This document shows positions 1-8,482 of a stretch of DNA of 64,000 bases, piece after piece (the first letter of the stretch is position 1; the number at the start of each line of letters is the position of its first letter). This stretch comes from M3007 sp965249785 (lineage in GTDB: Bacteria > Bacteroidota > Bacteroidia > Chitinophagales > Saprospiraceae): positions 124,001 to 188,000 of the forward strand of contig CBDFMU010000012.1 in NCBI GenBank assembly GCA_965249785.1, written 5' to 3'. The position numbers and the translations under genes are program-made. The notes beneath the pieces are model-generated. The model saw only the letters and a program-made list of their open reading frames with translations, had not been told where the DNA came from and ran no database searches.

Positions 1-280
1 TGGCCGCCGTCGAAACGGGCGTTGCTCCCGCCTCTGGAATATGATATAGCAGTCGGCCACGCTCGCCCAGCTCCTGCCGGACGCTGGTCTTCAGCAGTTG
101 CACGTAGTGTTCCTCGATCCACTCAAAGAAAAACTTATTAGGCACCTGGATGGTCAGGATGTCCTGCTCCAGTTGCACTGGTCTGATCGGTTCAAACCAA
201 GTCTTGTAGCTCTGTGGGTTTACGTTTTTCTTAATGGTACGCAGACAGTTGTCCCATACCATTTGGCAGTCAGTTGTCAT
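1..280 (-). CDS. dnaA: Chromosomal replication initiator DnaA, N-terminal part (runs off the window)
   Basis: Reading the minus strand from an ATG at 280 gives 93 codons with the typical DnaA domain I: a VWDNCL start, then YKTWFEPI, a VPNKFFFEWIEEHY segment and the beginning of the variable linker. Domain I recruits the helicase and mediates DnaA oligomerisation during replication start. The AAA+ and DNA-binding domains lie beyond base 1, so only the first fifth of the gene is here. The start is supported by the tight match of the first residues to Bacteroidota DnaA. No DnaA boxes were found in the adjacent upstream stretch, so this window does not show the origin itself. Confidence 0.95.
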   Translation of the reverse strand, partial: MTTDCQMVWDNCLRTIKKNVNPQSYKTWFEPIRPVQLEQDILTIQVPNKFFFEWIEEHYVQLLKTSVRQELGERGRLLYHIPEAGATPVSTAA

Positions 281-909
281 ACCTAATGGTGCATTGGAAG
301 ATTGGATAAATTCCGAAATAAGCGTTTATGAGATGATCCTCAATAGAGACAGGGCGACAAAGATTGGCTTTTTATCCCAACTCGGAGCAGGAGTTTTGCT
401 TTTTTCGACTAAAAATTTTTGCGGTTTAAAAAATGCTGGAAAATCGGTGCTTTCTACGATTTTGTAGTTTTGTCTCTATAAACCTTTTTTCCGACAAAGT
501 ATGAAAAATCAAAATTTTGCGCATATTTCACAGATTAATTCCAGAAAAATATGAATTTAGATGATTTTATTTGGAAAAAATGCCGTAAAGCCAATTCAAC
601 TGGATTAAAATGCTAATACCTATTCTATTACCAAAAAGCTGGCCAAAGCAAATATATTTATGCCAACTGGTTGACTTTCAGGGTGCTGACCATAAAAGCG
701 AAGGATTCTTCACCGATGCTTATTTACCCATTAATTCACGGTTGCACATTACCAAACCATGCCCATAAAAGTGAAATTTATGCCCGTAAATTTAATGTTA
801 TAAAGACTGAAAAAAGACAACCGTATCGTTGTCAAGCCTTTGCGTTTTGTTAGAAATATGAAGTCAATGCAGCGGGCACTTTGCACCTATTAGCCGCATT
901 TTTATTTTA
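281..909. other. Gene-free AT-rich stretch upstream of dnaA
   Basis: No reading frame here looks like a protein and no tRNA-like fold was seen. On the minus strand a 7-of-8 match to the Bacteroidota -7 element (AATCTTTG, plus-strand 358-365) lies about 75 bases upstream of dnaA and may be its promoter; no good -33 partner is visible. A nine-base inverted repeat (ATAGAGACA near 343 and its complement near 471) flanks this area. No TTATCCACA boxes were seen. Confidence 0.4.
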
Positions 910-1434
910 TCAAAATAGTTGGGCCGCTTCGGTACGAATGGCGATGATGGCCTTTTGCAGTGGCGTTGCGTCTCCTTGTTCGTCCGCTGCTTGCAACAAA
1001 TGCCCAATAAATTCGTCGGCATTGGCTTGCGTATCCAGGCCTTCCGAAGCGCGACTCACGGCCACCAGCGTCTCGTCTTTGGCCAGCTTAATAATTTGCC
1101 AGAGCGTAGCGGAGACATAGAGTTGCTGGGAAGTATTATGGCTGAATTCCTGATTGATCGCCAGCAGCAGCGCACCTCGTAATTCAGCCGTCGTCATGTC
1201 CGACATCCGTACACGGAGCAGCACATTAGGCAGCGCGGCGCGGTCGCAGAGCAGCGTGAGGCGTTCGTAGGCTTGCAGGCGCAGGGGTAAAGTGATCTTC
1301 ATAGCCTCATTGCGCTGGGCCAGTTGGGTACTACGATTCTGGCTTTCCAGCAAGGTTTTTAGCAGGTAATAAGCCGTGGCTGCTACGATGAGACCAGGCA
1401 CAGTATATTTCAAGACTTCCAGCAACGCTTCCAT
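910..1434 (-). CDS. Conserved Bacteroidota membrane-anchored protein (probably DUF7935 family)
   Basis: A 174-residue protein with one N-terminal transmembrane segment (about residues 12-30, PGLIVAATAYYLL) followed by a charged, helical soluble domain. The signature LPLRLQAYERLTLL (about residues 49-62) and EFSHNTSQQLYVS (about 95-107) recall a protein family conserved across Bacteroidota, which I believe is catalogued as DUF7935; that label is from memory and unchecked. The function is unknown. It lies between dnaA and an Fe-S assembly gene, transcribed toward dnaA. The start ATG at 1434 places the membrane segment at the very N-terminus, which fits a signal anchor. Confidence 0.7.
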   Translation of the reverse strand: MEALLEVLKYTVPGLIVAATAYYLLKTLLESQNRSTQLAQRNEAMKITLPLRLQAYERLTLLCDRAALPNVLLRVRMSDMTTAELRGALLLAINQEFSHNTSQQLYVSATLWQIIKLAKDETLVAVSRASEGLDTQANADEFIGHLLQAADEQGDATPLQKAIIAIRTEAAQLF

Positions 1435-1508
1435 TAATCTAGGTTAATTTTTTCAATTTTGTCCAAAAGGGCGGCAAAGATAGTGCTCTATTGCTAAACA
1501 ATTCGGGC

Positions 1509-1537
1509 TTTGTTTCCGTTTTAAGTCTCTATTTTTG
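1509..1537 (+). promoter_or_regulatory. Bacteroidota-type promoter for the IscA-like gene
   Basis: TTTG at 1509-1512 and TATTTTTG at 1530-1537 are separated by 17 bases, which matches the Bacteroidota consensus TTTG-N17-20-TAnnTTTG. Transcription would start about 1544, leaving a leader of roughly 11 bases before the ATG at 1555. Confidence 0.65.
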
Positions 1538-1554
1538 TCCCGATTTTTTAAAAC

Positions 1555-1935
1555 ATGAATGTTATGGAAGCAGTACTCGAAATGCCCACTAAGACTACCA
1601 CCACCATCAACCCGATCCAGCTGACCAATGGTGCGGTGTCGCAATTGAATCAGATTCGCCAGTCGGAAAATGTCCCAGCTGACTATTGTCTGCGCGTAGG
1701 CGTGAAAGGGGGCGGTTGTTCCGGCTTCTCTTATGTGCTGGGTTTTGATCTGCCCACCGACAGCGACGATATGTTCGATATAAATGGCATTCGTGTGGCG
1801 ATGAATAAAGCGCACGCCATTTATCTGTTGGGGATGGAAGTGGATTTCGTGAGCGGACTGGACAATCGTGGATTCACTTTTAGTAATCCAAATGCGACCA
1901 GTACTTGCGGCTGTGGAACGTCCTTTTCGGCGTAG
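1555..1935 (+). CDS. HesB/IscA-family iron-sulfur cluster assembly protein
   Basis: A 126-residue A-type Fe-S carrier. The three conserved cysteines are present: one in GGGCSGFSY (about residues 52-60) and two in the C-terminal CGCG (about 119-122), in the usual C-x(n)-CGC layout. Such proteins bind Fe-S clusters or iron and pass them to apo-enzymes in the cytoplasm. The first ~18 residues (MNVMEAVLEMPTKTTTT) are variable, and ATG codons at 1564 or 1582 are alternative starts; 1555 is kept because the promoter upstream fits it. The gene stands alone rather than in a suf or isc operon here. Confidence 0.9.
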   Translation: MNVMEAVLEMPTKTTTTINPIQLTNGAVSQLNQIRQSENVPADYCLRVGVKGGGCSGFSYVLGFDLPTDSDDMFDINGIRVAMNKAHAIYLLGMEVDFVSGLDNRGFTFSNPNATSTCGCGTSFSA

Positions 1936-2017
1936 TTGTCTGGTTATTAGTTATTGGTTAATTGGTTTGCTATTACCACTTAATCGCCATCTAATTTGTG
2001 CCAAAATTCGATGATCT

Positions 2018-2587
2018 ATGGGAGTTTTGCAGAAAAGAATGACTTATCAAGAGTTTCGTGAACTGGACTTCGACGACAGTGACGACTATTGGTATGAACT
2101 TATAAATGGTGAACTTGTGCGTAAACAATCTCCGACCATTGAACATCAACGCATTTCCCGCAGAATAGAGCGAATATTGGATAATCATGCCGAACAAACC
2201 CAATCCGGCGAAATGTTTCACGCCCCCCTGGATGTCGTGCTGGATGATAATAATGCTTACCACCCCGATATTTTTTTTATCAAAAAAGACCGTTTGTTCA
2301 TCATTGATAAAAAAGAACAAGTGGTGATTGGTTCGCCTGATCTGGTGATCGAAATCCTGTCTAAATCTACCGCAGCGCACGATAAAGGCGTGAAAAGAGA
2401 AACCTATGAGCGAAATGGCGTGCGCGAATACTGGCTGGTTGACCCCCGAAATAAGTCGGTAGAAGTGTACGGACTAATAGAACAACGCTACAAACTGATC
2501 GCTTATCAAGAGGAAACTGGTATCTTCCAATCCACCGCGCTCGAAGGCTTCGAATTGAATATCGAAAAAGTTTTTATGGAGTCCTGA
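2018..2587 (+). CDS. Uma2-family (DUF820) putative restriction-like endonuclease
   Basis: A 189-residue protein with the Uma2 architecture: an N-terminal MTYQEF..L...YELINGELV segment, then HQRISRRI, a PDIFFI acidic position (about residues 90-95), the EILSKST core strand (about 115-121), and the C-terminal YERNGVREYWLVDP block (about 131-144). These make a PD-(D/E)XK nuclease-like fold; the family is abundant in cyanobacteria and Bacteroidota, but its biological role is not established. ATG at 2039 (MTYQEF) is an equally plausible start. No partner gene or toxin-antitoxin arrangement is visible. Confidence 0.88.
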   Translation: MGVLQKRMTYQEFRELDFDDSDDYWYELINGELVRKQSPTIEHQRISRRIERILDNHAEQTQSGEMFHAPLDVVLDDNNAYHPDIFFIKKDRLFIIDKKEQVVIGSPDLVIEILSKSTAAHDKGVKRETYERNGVREYWLVDPRNKSVEVYGLIEQRYKLIAYQEETGIFQSTALEGFELNIEKVFMES

Positions 2588-2627
2588 AGCTGGTGGACAG
2601 GTGCACTTAGCACTATATTTTTACCCA

Positions 2628-3224
2628 ATGCAAACTGACCTCTCCACTGCGTTCGCTCATCTCCAGGCTACTATCCGGCAGATTATGCCGCTGCCTAAAG
2701 CCGCTTGGGCAGATTTTATGGACATATGGCAACCCTTCGAGGCCAGGCGCAAAGTGGTACTCACCACTGAAGGCGATACCGAAAAATATCTTTATTTCGT
2801 ACTGGAAGGCGTGCAACACGCTTATTCGCTGCATGATGATGGGCGCGAGGCTACTCTCGTCTTCACTTATCCCTACTCTTTTTCGGGTGTCGCCGATTCG
2901 TTTCTGTTGCAGCAGCCGTCGCGTTATTTTCTGGAAACGCTGACACCGAGTTCGTTTTTGCGGAGCACTTTTCGGCAGTTGGATGAGGTAATGCTGAAAC
3001 ACCACGCCCTCGAGCGGATGATTCGGCTGGCTTTGGCGCATACTTTGGCGGGCGTGCTGGCACGGCAAATCGAGTTGCAGTCTTTCACCTCCGAACAACG
3101 CTTTCGCGCACTCATGAAGCGCAGCCCGCATATTTTGCAGCTGGTGCCGCATAAATATCTGGCCAGTTACCTGGGTTTGGATCCAACCAATTTTAGCAAG
3201 TTTCTGGGGACTATACGGCTTTAA
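2628..3224 (+). CDS. Crp/Fnr-family transcriptional regulator
   Basis: A 198-residue protein with an N-terminal cyclic-nucleotide-binding-like beta-roll (about residues 25-115, including KYLYFVLEGVQHAY) and a C-terminal winged helix whose recognition part reads KYLASYLGLDPTNFSKF (about residues 175-192). It lacks the cysteines of Fnr and the classical cAMP contact motif, as usual for Bacteroidota members, so the ligand is unknown. The ATG at 2628 is preferred over the upstream GTG at 2601 because the family normally begins close to the beta-roll. A perfect palindrome of Fnr-box geometry follows the gene at 3242, directly before a DinB gene, suggesting the pair forms a regulator-target unit. 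Confidence 0.9.
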   Translation: MQTDLSTAFAHLQATIRQIMPLPKAAWADFMDIWQPFEARRKVVLTTEGDTEKYLYFVLEGVQHAYSLHDDGREATLVFTYPYSFSGVADSFLLQQPSRYFLETLTPSSFLRSTFRQLDEVMLKHHALERMIRLALAHTLAGVLARQIELQSFTSEQRFRALMKRSPHILQLVPHKYLASYLGLDPTNFSKFLGTIRL

Positions 3225-3241
3225 TAATAAAACACCAAAAA

Positions 3242-3259
3242 TCTTGGTTTTTACCAAGA
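3242..3259. promoter_or_regulatory. Perfect palindrome of Crp/Fnr-box geometry
   Basis: TCTTGGT (3242-3248), TTTT, then ACCAAGA (3253-3259): a perfect 7-4-7 palindrome with TTGGT-N4-ACCAA inside, which has the spacing of Fnr boxes (TTGAT-N4-ATCAA). It lies between the Crp/Fnr gene and the DinB gene. Its centre is about 43 bases upstream of the start of transcription predicted from the -7 element at 3280, close to the -41.5 position of class II Crp activation. No T-run follows, so a terminator is less likely. Binding is inferred. Confidence 0.5.
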
Positions 3260-3279
3260 ATCACTTTTCAAGCAGGCCG

Positions 3280-3287
3280 GACTTTTG
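3280..3287 (+). promoter_or_regulatory. Candidate -7 element of the DinB gene
   Basis: GACTTTTG followed by CAC matches the Bacteroidota -7 element TAnnTTTG in 7 of 8 positions. No -33 TTTG lies at the expected distance, which would fit a promoter that depends on an activator bound at the palindrome 3242-3259. Confidence 0.4.
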
Positions 3288-3307
3288 CACTAACAAAAAA
3301 GAAAGTC

Positions 3308-3895
3308 ATGCCACATACTGCTCAACTACTCGAATCCCTACACCAACAAACGGAAATTTTTCTCCAGAAAGCCATTGCCGAATGGCAGATGCTGCCGTCA
3401 GAAGTATTATCCACAAAACCTTCGCCGATCCAATGGAGTGCTGCTCAATGTCTGGAGCATTTGAATATTTATGGGCGTTACTATTTGCCAGCGATGGAGA
3501 AAGCCATCCAGAAAGCGAAGGCAAAAGGGCAATCGGTCACGACAGAGGAATTTCATGCTGGCTGGCTGGGTAGTTATTTCACCAAACTCATGCTCCCAAA
3601 GCCGGATGGAAAGTTGAAATCAAAAATGAAAGCACCAAAGAATGCGGTGCCTGCTACCAATCCCGATGCCAGAGCCATGCTCGCGGAATTTATTGATCAA
3701 CAGGAAACCATGCTCAAATTGCTCCATGCGGCGGCTTCGGTAAATCTGAATCAAATTCGCATTCCCATTTCTATTATGCCATGGCTTCGGCTGAAATTGG
3801 GAGACACTTTTTTATTTGTAATAGCCCACATCGAGCGGCATGTACTGCAGGCAGAGCGGGCGATGGCGGCGCAACATTCAGTTTCCCATTTTTGA
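3308..3895 (+). CDS. DinB-family protein
   Basis: A 195-residue four-helix protein of the DinB/YfiT type. The first helix pair contains WSAAQCLEHLNIYGRYYLP (about residues 43-61) with the family histidine, and the C-terminal helix has IAHIERHVLQAERAM (about 172-186) with two more histidines; together these make the usual three-His metal site. Members act as metal-dependent thiol transferases or stress proteins, but most are uncharacterised. It is co-directional with the Crp/Fnr gene, a neighbourhood common in Bacteroidota. The start at 3308 lies 21 bases after the candidate -7 element. Confidence 0.85.
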   Translation: MPHTAQLLESLHQQTEIFLQKAIAEWQMLPSEVLSTKPSPIQWSAAQCLEHLNIYGRYYLPAMEKAIQKAKAKGQSVTTEEFHAGWLGSYFTKLMLPKPDGKLKSKMKAPKNAVPATNPDARAMLAEFIDQQETMLKLLHAAASVNLNQIRIPISIMPWLRLKLGDTFLFVIAHIERHVLQAERAMAAQHSVSHF

Positions 3896-3907
3896 AAACC
3901 ATTCTTT

Positions 3908-4447
3908 TTACTGCGTAACTCTTTTCCAAGAAAGCATTTCCAGCTTTTCCTGCCAATAACTTTCAAAATGTAACAAACTAAGCGGCGCATCTGCATTATC
4001 AATCACTTGATGCTCTTGTTCGCCCCGACGCAATGTAATAATTGTCTGCGGCAAATCAGGTACTGGACGACCATTAATAGGGTAGTGGTTCGCTAAATCG
4101 AAGAATCCACTCTGCTCTCCTGCTTGCATAAGTTCAGCGACCCAGCCTGTCGGGGCCGATGTTGTGTAAGCCCCCAAACGCGACACGTGCTGATCGCCTT
4201 GCCAGGTAATCTGGCCATCTGACCAAATTTCTACCAAAAATACCGGGCAGTTGCCAAAACAGGCTGTTCGACGCAAACTAGCCACCTTAACCCGCGCTTT
4301 TGCTGGTAAGTCATTTGCTTTTTGCTTAGGGAGTGATGCAGCAATAGTCGCCATATCACTCCCCAAGCCAACCCGGCGGGTACAATCTATATTGCTTAGT
4401 CCGCTGACAGCCAGCCAAAAAGCAAGCATACGAACGCAGAAAATCAT
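3908..4447 (-). CDS. Exported DUF6438-type protein
   Basis: A 179-residue protein read from ATG 4447. The N-terminus (MIFCVRMLAFWLAVSGLSN) is a hydrophobic export signal; a Cys follows but without a proper lipobox. The mature part carries RTACFGNCPVFLVEIWSDGQ (about residues 59-78), the CFGxCPV core of the DUF6438 domain, which has no known function. A longer reading from 4480 would overlap rlpA by 31 bases; the 4447 start instead leaves a two-base gap after the rlpA stop, so the two genes probably form an operon with translational coupling. Confidence 0.75.
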   Translation of the reverse strand: MIFCVRMLAFWLAVSGLSNIDCTRRVGLGSDMATIAASLPKQKANDLPAKARVKVASLRRTACFGNCPVFLVEIWSDGQITWQGDQHVSRLGAYTTSAPTGWVAELMQAGEQSGFFDLANHYPINGRPVPDLPQTIITLRRGEQEHQVIDNADAPLSLLHFESYWQEKLEMLSWKRVTQ

Positions 4448-4449
4448 GA

Positions 4450-5325
4450 TCAAATGCTGGATAAGTCTACGACAAAACACTTTTTGTTCCCCTTTCGTTC
4501 GGCTATTTTCTGTTGATTATCAGCGGCTGTCCGGGTAGTATACGGCCCGAGAATAATGCGGTACGTAGACTGGTTGTTTGCCTCATCGCGCTGCACACCG
4601 ACCAGCACCTTACCGGGATATTGCGTCTGTAGTTTGGTAATAATAGGCAATACATTGTCTGCGTCGTACATAGTACTGATCTGGACACCAAATCCCGTTT
4701 TGACCGATGTACGCAGGTCTACTTTGTACAATTCAGAGCCAGTAGCACCTTTTGCAGTAGTTATTGCTTTAGTTTTCAGCACGGTAGTCGGCGTTGGGTC
4801 TTCCGTGCTGTAGGTGACTGGTTTAACCGCAGTTTTTGCTTTTTCCTTAGGTTTGAGGAGCTGAGTCGGAGTACGTTTGGTCGCCGTTACTATAACTGGG
4901 TCAACGTTTGTGCTGGCTGTGGCTGTCCTTGATACGGACGCGGCAGCCGTGGCAATCTTTTCTGTTTCCACCACTTCTACTTTTACATTTGCACGGCCAG
5001 CTTTGATCAAATCAATTTCTTCGGCGGCAGCGTGCGAAAGATCAACTACAAAACCTTCGGTAAAAGGACCACGATCATTGACGCGCACAATGACAGCTTT
5101 CTTATTGTCCAGGCGAGTGATGCGTAGTTTAGTGCCGAATGGATAAGATTTGTGGGCGCAGGTGAGCAATTTTTTGTCGTACTTTTCGCCACTGGCGGTT
5201 TTATGGCCTTGCAAGGCATCGGCGTAATAACCGGCTTTGCCGAATTCTTCCAATCGGTACCAGGCAAACGACGAAAGGGAGAGACAAACGAATAGGCCAA
5301 GGATGATAGAGAGTGATTGGCGCAT
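4450..5325 (-). CDS. rlpA: RlpA-like lytic transglycosylase with SPOR domain
   Basis: A 291-residue exported protein. Residues 1-21 are a signal peptide. A double-psi beta-barrel spans about 28-118 (AGYYADALQGHKTASGE, FGTKLRI, VRVNDRGPF, DLSHAAAEEI), including the conserved acidic and Gly-Pro positions of RlpA. A Thr/Ala/Lys-rich linker follows (about 120-205), then a SPOR domain (about 210-288) that binds denuded septal peptidoglycan. RlpA-type enzymes cleave naked glycan strands at the septum. The frame stays open far upstream, but the ATG at 5325 is chosen because it starts a clean signal peptide and the upstream frame overlaps the divergent dehydrogenase. Confidence 0.9.
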   Translation of the reverse strand: MRQSLSIILGLFVCLSLSSFAWYRLEEFGKAGYYADALQGHKTASGEKYDKKLLTCAHKSYPFGTKLRITRLDNKKAVIVRVNDRGPFTEGFVVDLSHAAAEEIDLIKAGRANVKVEVVETEKIATAAASVSRTATASTNVDPVIVTATKRTPTQLLKPKEKAKTAVKPVTYSTEDPTPTTVLKTKAITTAKGATGSELYKVDLRTSVKTGFGVQISTMYDADNVLPIITKLQTQYPGKVLVGVQRDEANNQSTYRIILGPYTTRTAADNQQKIAERKGNKKCFVVDLSSI

Positions 5326-5469
5326 GGTGTTTTGATTTTTTTTGCTGTTAGAAGAAATTGTTTTCAGTTTATCAAACGTTGTGTGATGTTTGTAAAGCGG
5401 TAAAGGTGAAAAAAAATTTTGTTTTGCTCCGAAATCCTTGAAAATCAACTCACAGTACACCAAATTCAC

Positions 5470-6729
5470 ATGAAAAAATCGAATGCCCTCGATCGGCAAC
5501 GCAGTATATATGTGCAGGGCGCGGCTGGCTTGCGCCAAATCATTCCTTTTGATGCCACTTTGCTGGAGCAGAAAGCAAAGGAAAAAATGCGTGCCGAAGC
5601 CTTCGCCTATATCGCCGGTGGGGCAGGGTTGGAAAGCACTATGCAGGCCAATCGCAGTGGTTTTGAGCGTCATCGCATTGTGCCACGAATGCTGCGCGAC
5701 GTGGAACAGCGCGATTTGAGCATCGAATTGTTTGGTCAACAGTTGCCCACGCCGTTTTTTCTGGCTCCCATCGGAGTGCTCGAAATGGCGCACCCAACCG
5801 CTGATCTGGCGGTGGCCAAAGCCGCCGCTCACTACGATATACCTTACATTTTTTCTAACCAGGCCTCTGTACCGATGGAACGTTGCGCGGCAGCCATGGG
5901 TACAGCACCGCATTTTTTTCAATTGTACTGGAGTCGTTCCGACGATTTGGTGGCCAGTTTCCTGCAACGAGCGGAGGCTTGCGGCTGCTCCGGCATCGTC
6001 GTTACGCTGGATACAACGATGCTCGGCTGGCGCACGCGCGACCTCGATCTGGCTTCCCTGCCTTTTTTGCAAGGTAAAGGCATCGCCCAATATACATCCG
6101 ACCCGGTCTTTCAGCGGCTATTACAAGAACCAAACAGTGCGCCTCCCGCCAAATCGAAAGTAACCCCAAATGCGATTGCTACGCTTTTGGCTGCCAATCG
6201 TCGGCATCCCGGCGGACTTTTAAGCAATTTGCGCGCTGGTCGCGGACTGAAAGCGGTGCGCACTTTTACCAGTATTTATTCGCGCCCCAATATTACTTGG
6301 GCGGACCTGCCTTTTCTGCGCAAACATACCCGCCTGCCTATTATTTTAAAAGGGATTTTGCATCCCGACGACGCTCGCCAGGCGCTCGATCACGGCGTAG
6401 ATGGTATTTATGTCTCCAATCACGGAGGTCGTCAGGTGGATGGGGCCATCGGGGCGATTGAAGCACTGCCGGGCGTGGCTACAGCTGTAAACGGGAAGGT
6501 GCCAGTCCTGTTCGACAGTGGTATGCGAGGGGGCGCAGATGCGTTCAAGGCACTGGCCTTGGGTGCAACGGCGGTTGGTATTGGTCGTCCGTACTGCTAC
6601 GCGCTGGCACTAAATGGGCAGGCGGGGGTGGAGGAATTGTTAAGCAACTGGCTGGCCGATTTTGAAATAACCATGGGATTGGCTGGCTGTAAAAACGTGG
6701 CGGAAGTGCGGGCTACAGTATTACAGTGA
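5470..6729 (+). CDS. FMN-dependent alpha-hydroxy-acid dehydrogenase, lactate 2-monooxygenase-like
   Basis: A 419-residue TIM-barrel flavoenzyme of the glycolate oxidase / lactate monooxygenase family, oxidising 2-hydroxy acids with FMN. Visible active-site positions: Tyr47 in AYIAGGAG, Tyr153 in FQLYW, Lys294 in ILKGI, the catalytic base His318 and Arg321 in SNHGGRQVDG, and the phosphate-binding FDSGMRGG and GIGRPY near the end. A long insertion around residues 205-275 resembles lactate 2-monooxygenase more than glycolate oxidase. ATG 5470 is preferred over 5419 because the family starts here. It is divergent from rlpA and has no obvious operon partner. Confidence 0.9.
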   Translation: MKKSNALDRQRSIYVQGAAGLRQIIPFDATLLEQKAKEKMRAEAFAYIAGGAGLESTMQANRSGFERHRIVPRMLRDVEQRDLSIELFGQQLPTPFFLAPIGVLEMAHPTADLAVAKAAAHYDIPYIFSNQASVPMERCAAAMGTAPHFFQLYWSRSDDLVASFLQRAEACGCSGIVVTLDTTMLGWRTRDLDLASLPFLQGKGIAQYTSDPVFQRLLQEPNSAPPAKSKVTPNAIATLLAANRRHPGGLLSNLRAGRGLKAVRTFTSIYSRPNITWADLPFLRKHTRLPIILKGILHPDDARQALDHGVDGIYVSNHGGRQVDGAIGAIEALPGVATAVNGKVPVLFDSGMRGGADAFKALALGATAVGIGRPYCYALALNGQAGVEELLSNWLADFEITMGLAGCKNVAEVRATVLQ

Positions 6730-6738
6730 ATAGGCTGT

Positions 6739-6754
6739 AATAGTAAATACTATT
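6739..6754. terminator. Weak AT-rich hairpin between convergent genes
   Basis: AATAGTA-AA-TACTATT forms a perfect 7-bp stem with a 2-base loop and is followed by TCTTTTTC on the plus strand. It lies 10 bases after the dehydrogenase stop and just reaches the end of the convergent DUF1801 gene. The stem is short and AT-rich, so termination is uncertain. Confidence 0.3.
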
Positions 6755-7238
6755 TCTTTTTCTTACTGGGAACGCTTTTTTGTTCTCTTTTGACGGGGGA
6801 AATTGATTTTACAATAGTAAGACCTTCCACAATTAATGTAGGGTCTTTTACTTTTGCCAGCGAATTGGCATAAGCCTCTTCCACTAGTTTTTCTATATAC
6901 GCCTTTGGAAAATCTTCCTTGTTTTTGACCAGGATGTATCGATATTGATTGCCTTTTCCAAGTAATAATTTCTCCGGGTCGGCAATTTCGCTTCCCCAAT
7001 AAAAGCCGAAATGCACATTTTTACTGCTTCTGCCAATCGCAATCGAACAGAAAGTATGGCCGAGTTTCTCCGTTATTGACCAGCCAAAAGCCACTGCATT
7101 ATAATTGTCGTAAATAAGTTCATTGGCTTGTGGATACAAGTCCCAAACAAACTCCCTTAACCACAAGACTAATTCAATTATTTCTTCCCCAAACGGAGTT
7201 AAAAATTTTAGTAAGTCATTTACAGATTCTTTGCTCAT
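6750..7238 (-). CDS. DUF1801-domain protein
   Basis: A 162-residue protein resembling YdhG-like DUF1801 domains: an N-terminal helix pair (LVLWLREFVWDLYPQANELI, about residues 23-42), the YNAVAFGW strand (about 46-53), and a beta-sheet region with FCSIAIGRSSKNVHFGFYWG (about 63-82). The C-terminal tail is lysine-rich (SKKKK). The function of the domain is unknown; it is related to frataxin-like folds. It starts 7 bases after the aldo/keto reductase stop, so the two genes are likely co-transcribed. Confidence 0.8.
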   Translation of the reverse strand: MSKESVNDLLKFLTPFGEEIIELVLWLREFVWDLYPQANELIYDNYNAVAFGWSITEKLGHTFCSIAIGRSSKNVHFGFYWGSEIADPEKLLLGKGNQYRYILVKNKEDFPKAYIEKLVEEAYANSLAKVKDPTLIVEGLTIVKSISPVKREQKSVPSKKKK

Positions 7239-7245
7239 TGGTTAA

Positions 7246-8295
7246 TTATTGAATATTTTTATACAAATCTGGTGCAGCACCCAACATCGGAAACTGGCGT
7301 TGGTGCCAGTAAGGATAAGCAGGTAATATGTCGCTGACTTTATCCAGTTTTTTTACTTGTTCTAACGTCAAGTTCCAGCCTACTGCGCCCAGATTTTGTT
7401 TTAATTGTTCCTCATTGCGGGCACCGATAATAATGTTTGCCACCGTCGGGCGTTGCAACAACCAGTTAAGTGCTACCTGCGCAATTGTTTTCCCTGTTTC
7501 TTCGGCTACTTCTTCTAATATATCTACTATATTATATAGTGTTTCATTATTGACAGCCGCTTTCTCTACTGGGCTTCCTCCCTGCGCTATCCGGGCATTG
7601 GGGGGCTCTGGCTGGTTCCGCCGATATTTACCAGTTAATCGCCCACTAGCCAGCGGACTCCACACAATAGTTCCTACGCCCTGATCTATGCCCAAAGGCA
7701 TAAGTTCCCATTCAAAATCGCGATTAATTAAAGAATAATACGCTTGATGGGCAATGTATTTAGACCAGCCATAGCGTTCGGAAATGGACATGGATTTCAT
7801 TAGATGCCAGCCCGAAAAATTAGAGCAGGCGATATAGCGCACTTTCCCACTCTGGATCAAATTATCTAGTGTTTTTAGCGTCTCTTCTATGGGCGTATTA
7901 GCATCAAAGCCGTGCATGTGGTAAATATCAATATGATCCGTACCCAAGCGTCGCAGGCTATCCTCACAAGTTTTTGTCAAGTGAAGGCGGGAAGAACCAT
8001 AATCACCCACTTGATCGGTCATTGGGAAAGTAGCTTTGGTAGAAATCAACACCTTATTGCGCAATCCTGTAATTGCCTTGCCCAGGATTTCCTCGGCTGC
8101 GCCACGCGAGTAGACATTGGCGGTATCGAAAAGATTGACTCCGGCATCCAGACATAAGTTCACCATGCGCGTAGCTTCATCTACCTGCGTGCTTCCCCAG
8201 GCTTTAAAAAATTCGTTGCTGCCACCAAAGGTAGCGGTGCCAAAACTCAATACCGGCACTATTAACCCTGATTTACCTAATTGTCTGTATTCCAT
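7246..8295 (-). CDS. Aldo/keto reductase
   Basis: A 349-residue NADPH-dependent oxidoreductase of the AKR superfamily. The catalytic tetrad is complete: Asp57 and Tyr62 (LFDTANVYSRG), Lys87 (STKAT), His128 (YHMHG). The cofactor-binding end shows WSPLASGRLTGKY and the IIGARNEEQLKQNL block. Overall it looks like the YghZ/Tas-type subgroup with a broad carbonyl substrate range, so the true substrate cannot be named. It is the first gene of a two-gene minus-strand unit with the DUF1801 gene. Confidence 0.92.
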   Translation of the reverse strand: MEYRQLGKSGLIVPVLSFGTATFGGSNEFFKAWGSTQVDEATRMVNLCLDAGVNLFDTANVYSRGAAEEILGKAITGLRNKVLISTKATFPMTDQVGDYGSSRLHLTKTCEDSLRRLGTDHIDIYHMHGFDANTPIEETLKTLDNLIQSGKVRYIACSNFSGWHLMKSMSISERYGWSKYIAHQAYYSLINRDFEWELMPLGIDQGVGTIVWSPLASGRLTGKYRRNQPEPPNARIAQGGSPVEKAAVNNETLYNIVDILEEVAEETGKTIAQVALNWLLQRPTVANIIIGARNEEQLKQNLGAVGWNLTLEQVKKLDKVSDILPAYPYWHQRQFPMLGAAPDLYKNIQ

Positions 8296-8482
8296 GTTTT
8301 TGTATTAAGCGTAATAGAAAATTGCTGCAAAAATTAATAGCGTTATTGCTATTCGTAGTTTTAATAGTTGAGTTGCTTGGTTATTTCTCTACTGATAAGT
8401 CGAACATTCACCCCACCATTCGGTTGCGGAGAATGTTGTTAAATAAATTTCCCCAGCAACAGCCGAACTCATCAGTGCCTTT

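Noticed and set aside
3407..3415. Perfect DnaA box (TTATCCACA)
   Set aside because: It is single, lies inside the DinB coding sequence and has no neighbours of the same kind; one chance match is expected in a window this size.
5326..6090. Upstream extension of the rlpA frame
   Set aside because: The extension overlaps the dehydrogenase on the other strand and lacks domain features, while the ATG at 5325 begins a clean signal peptide.
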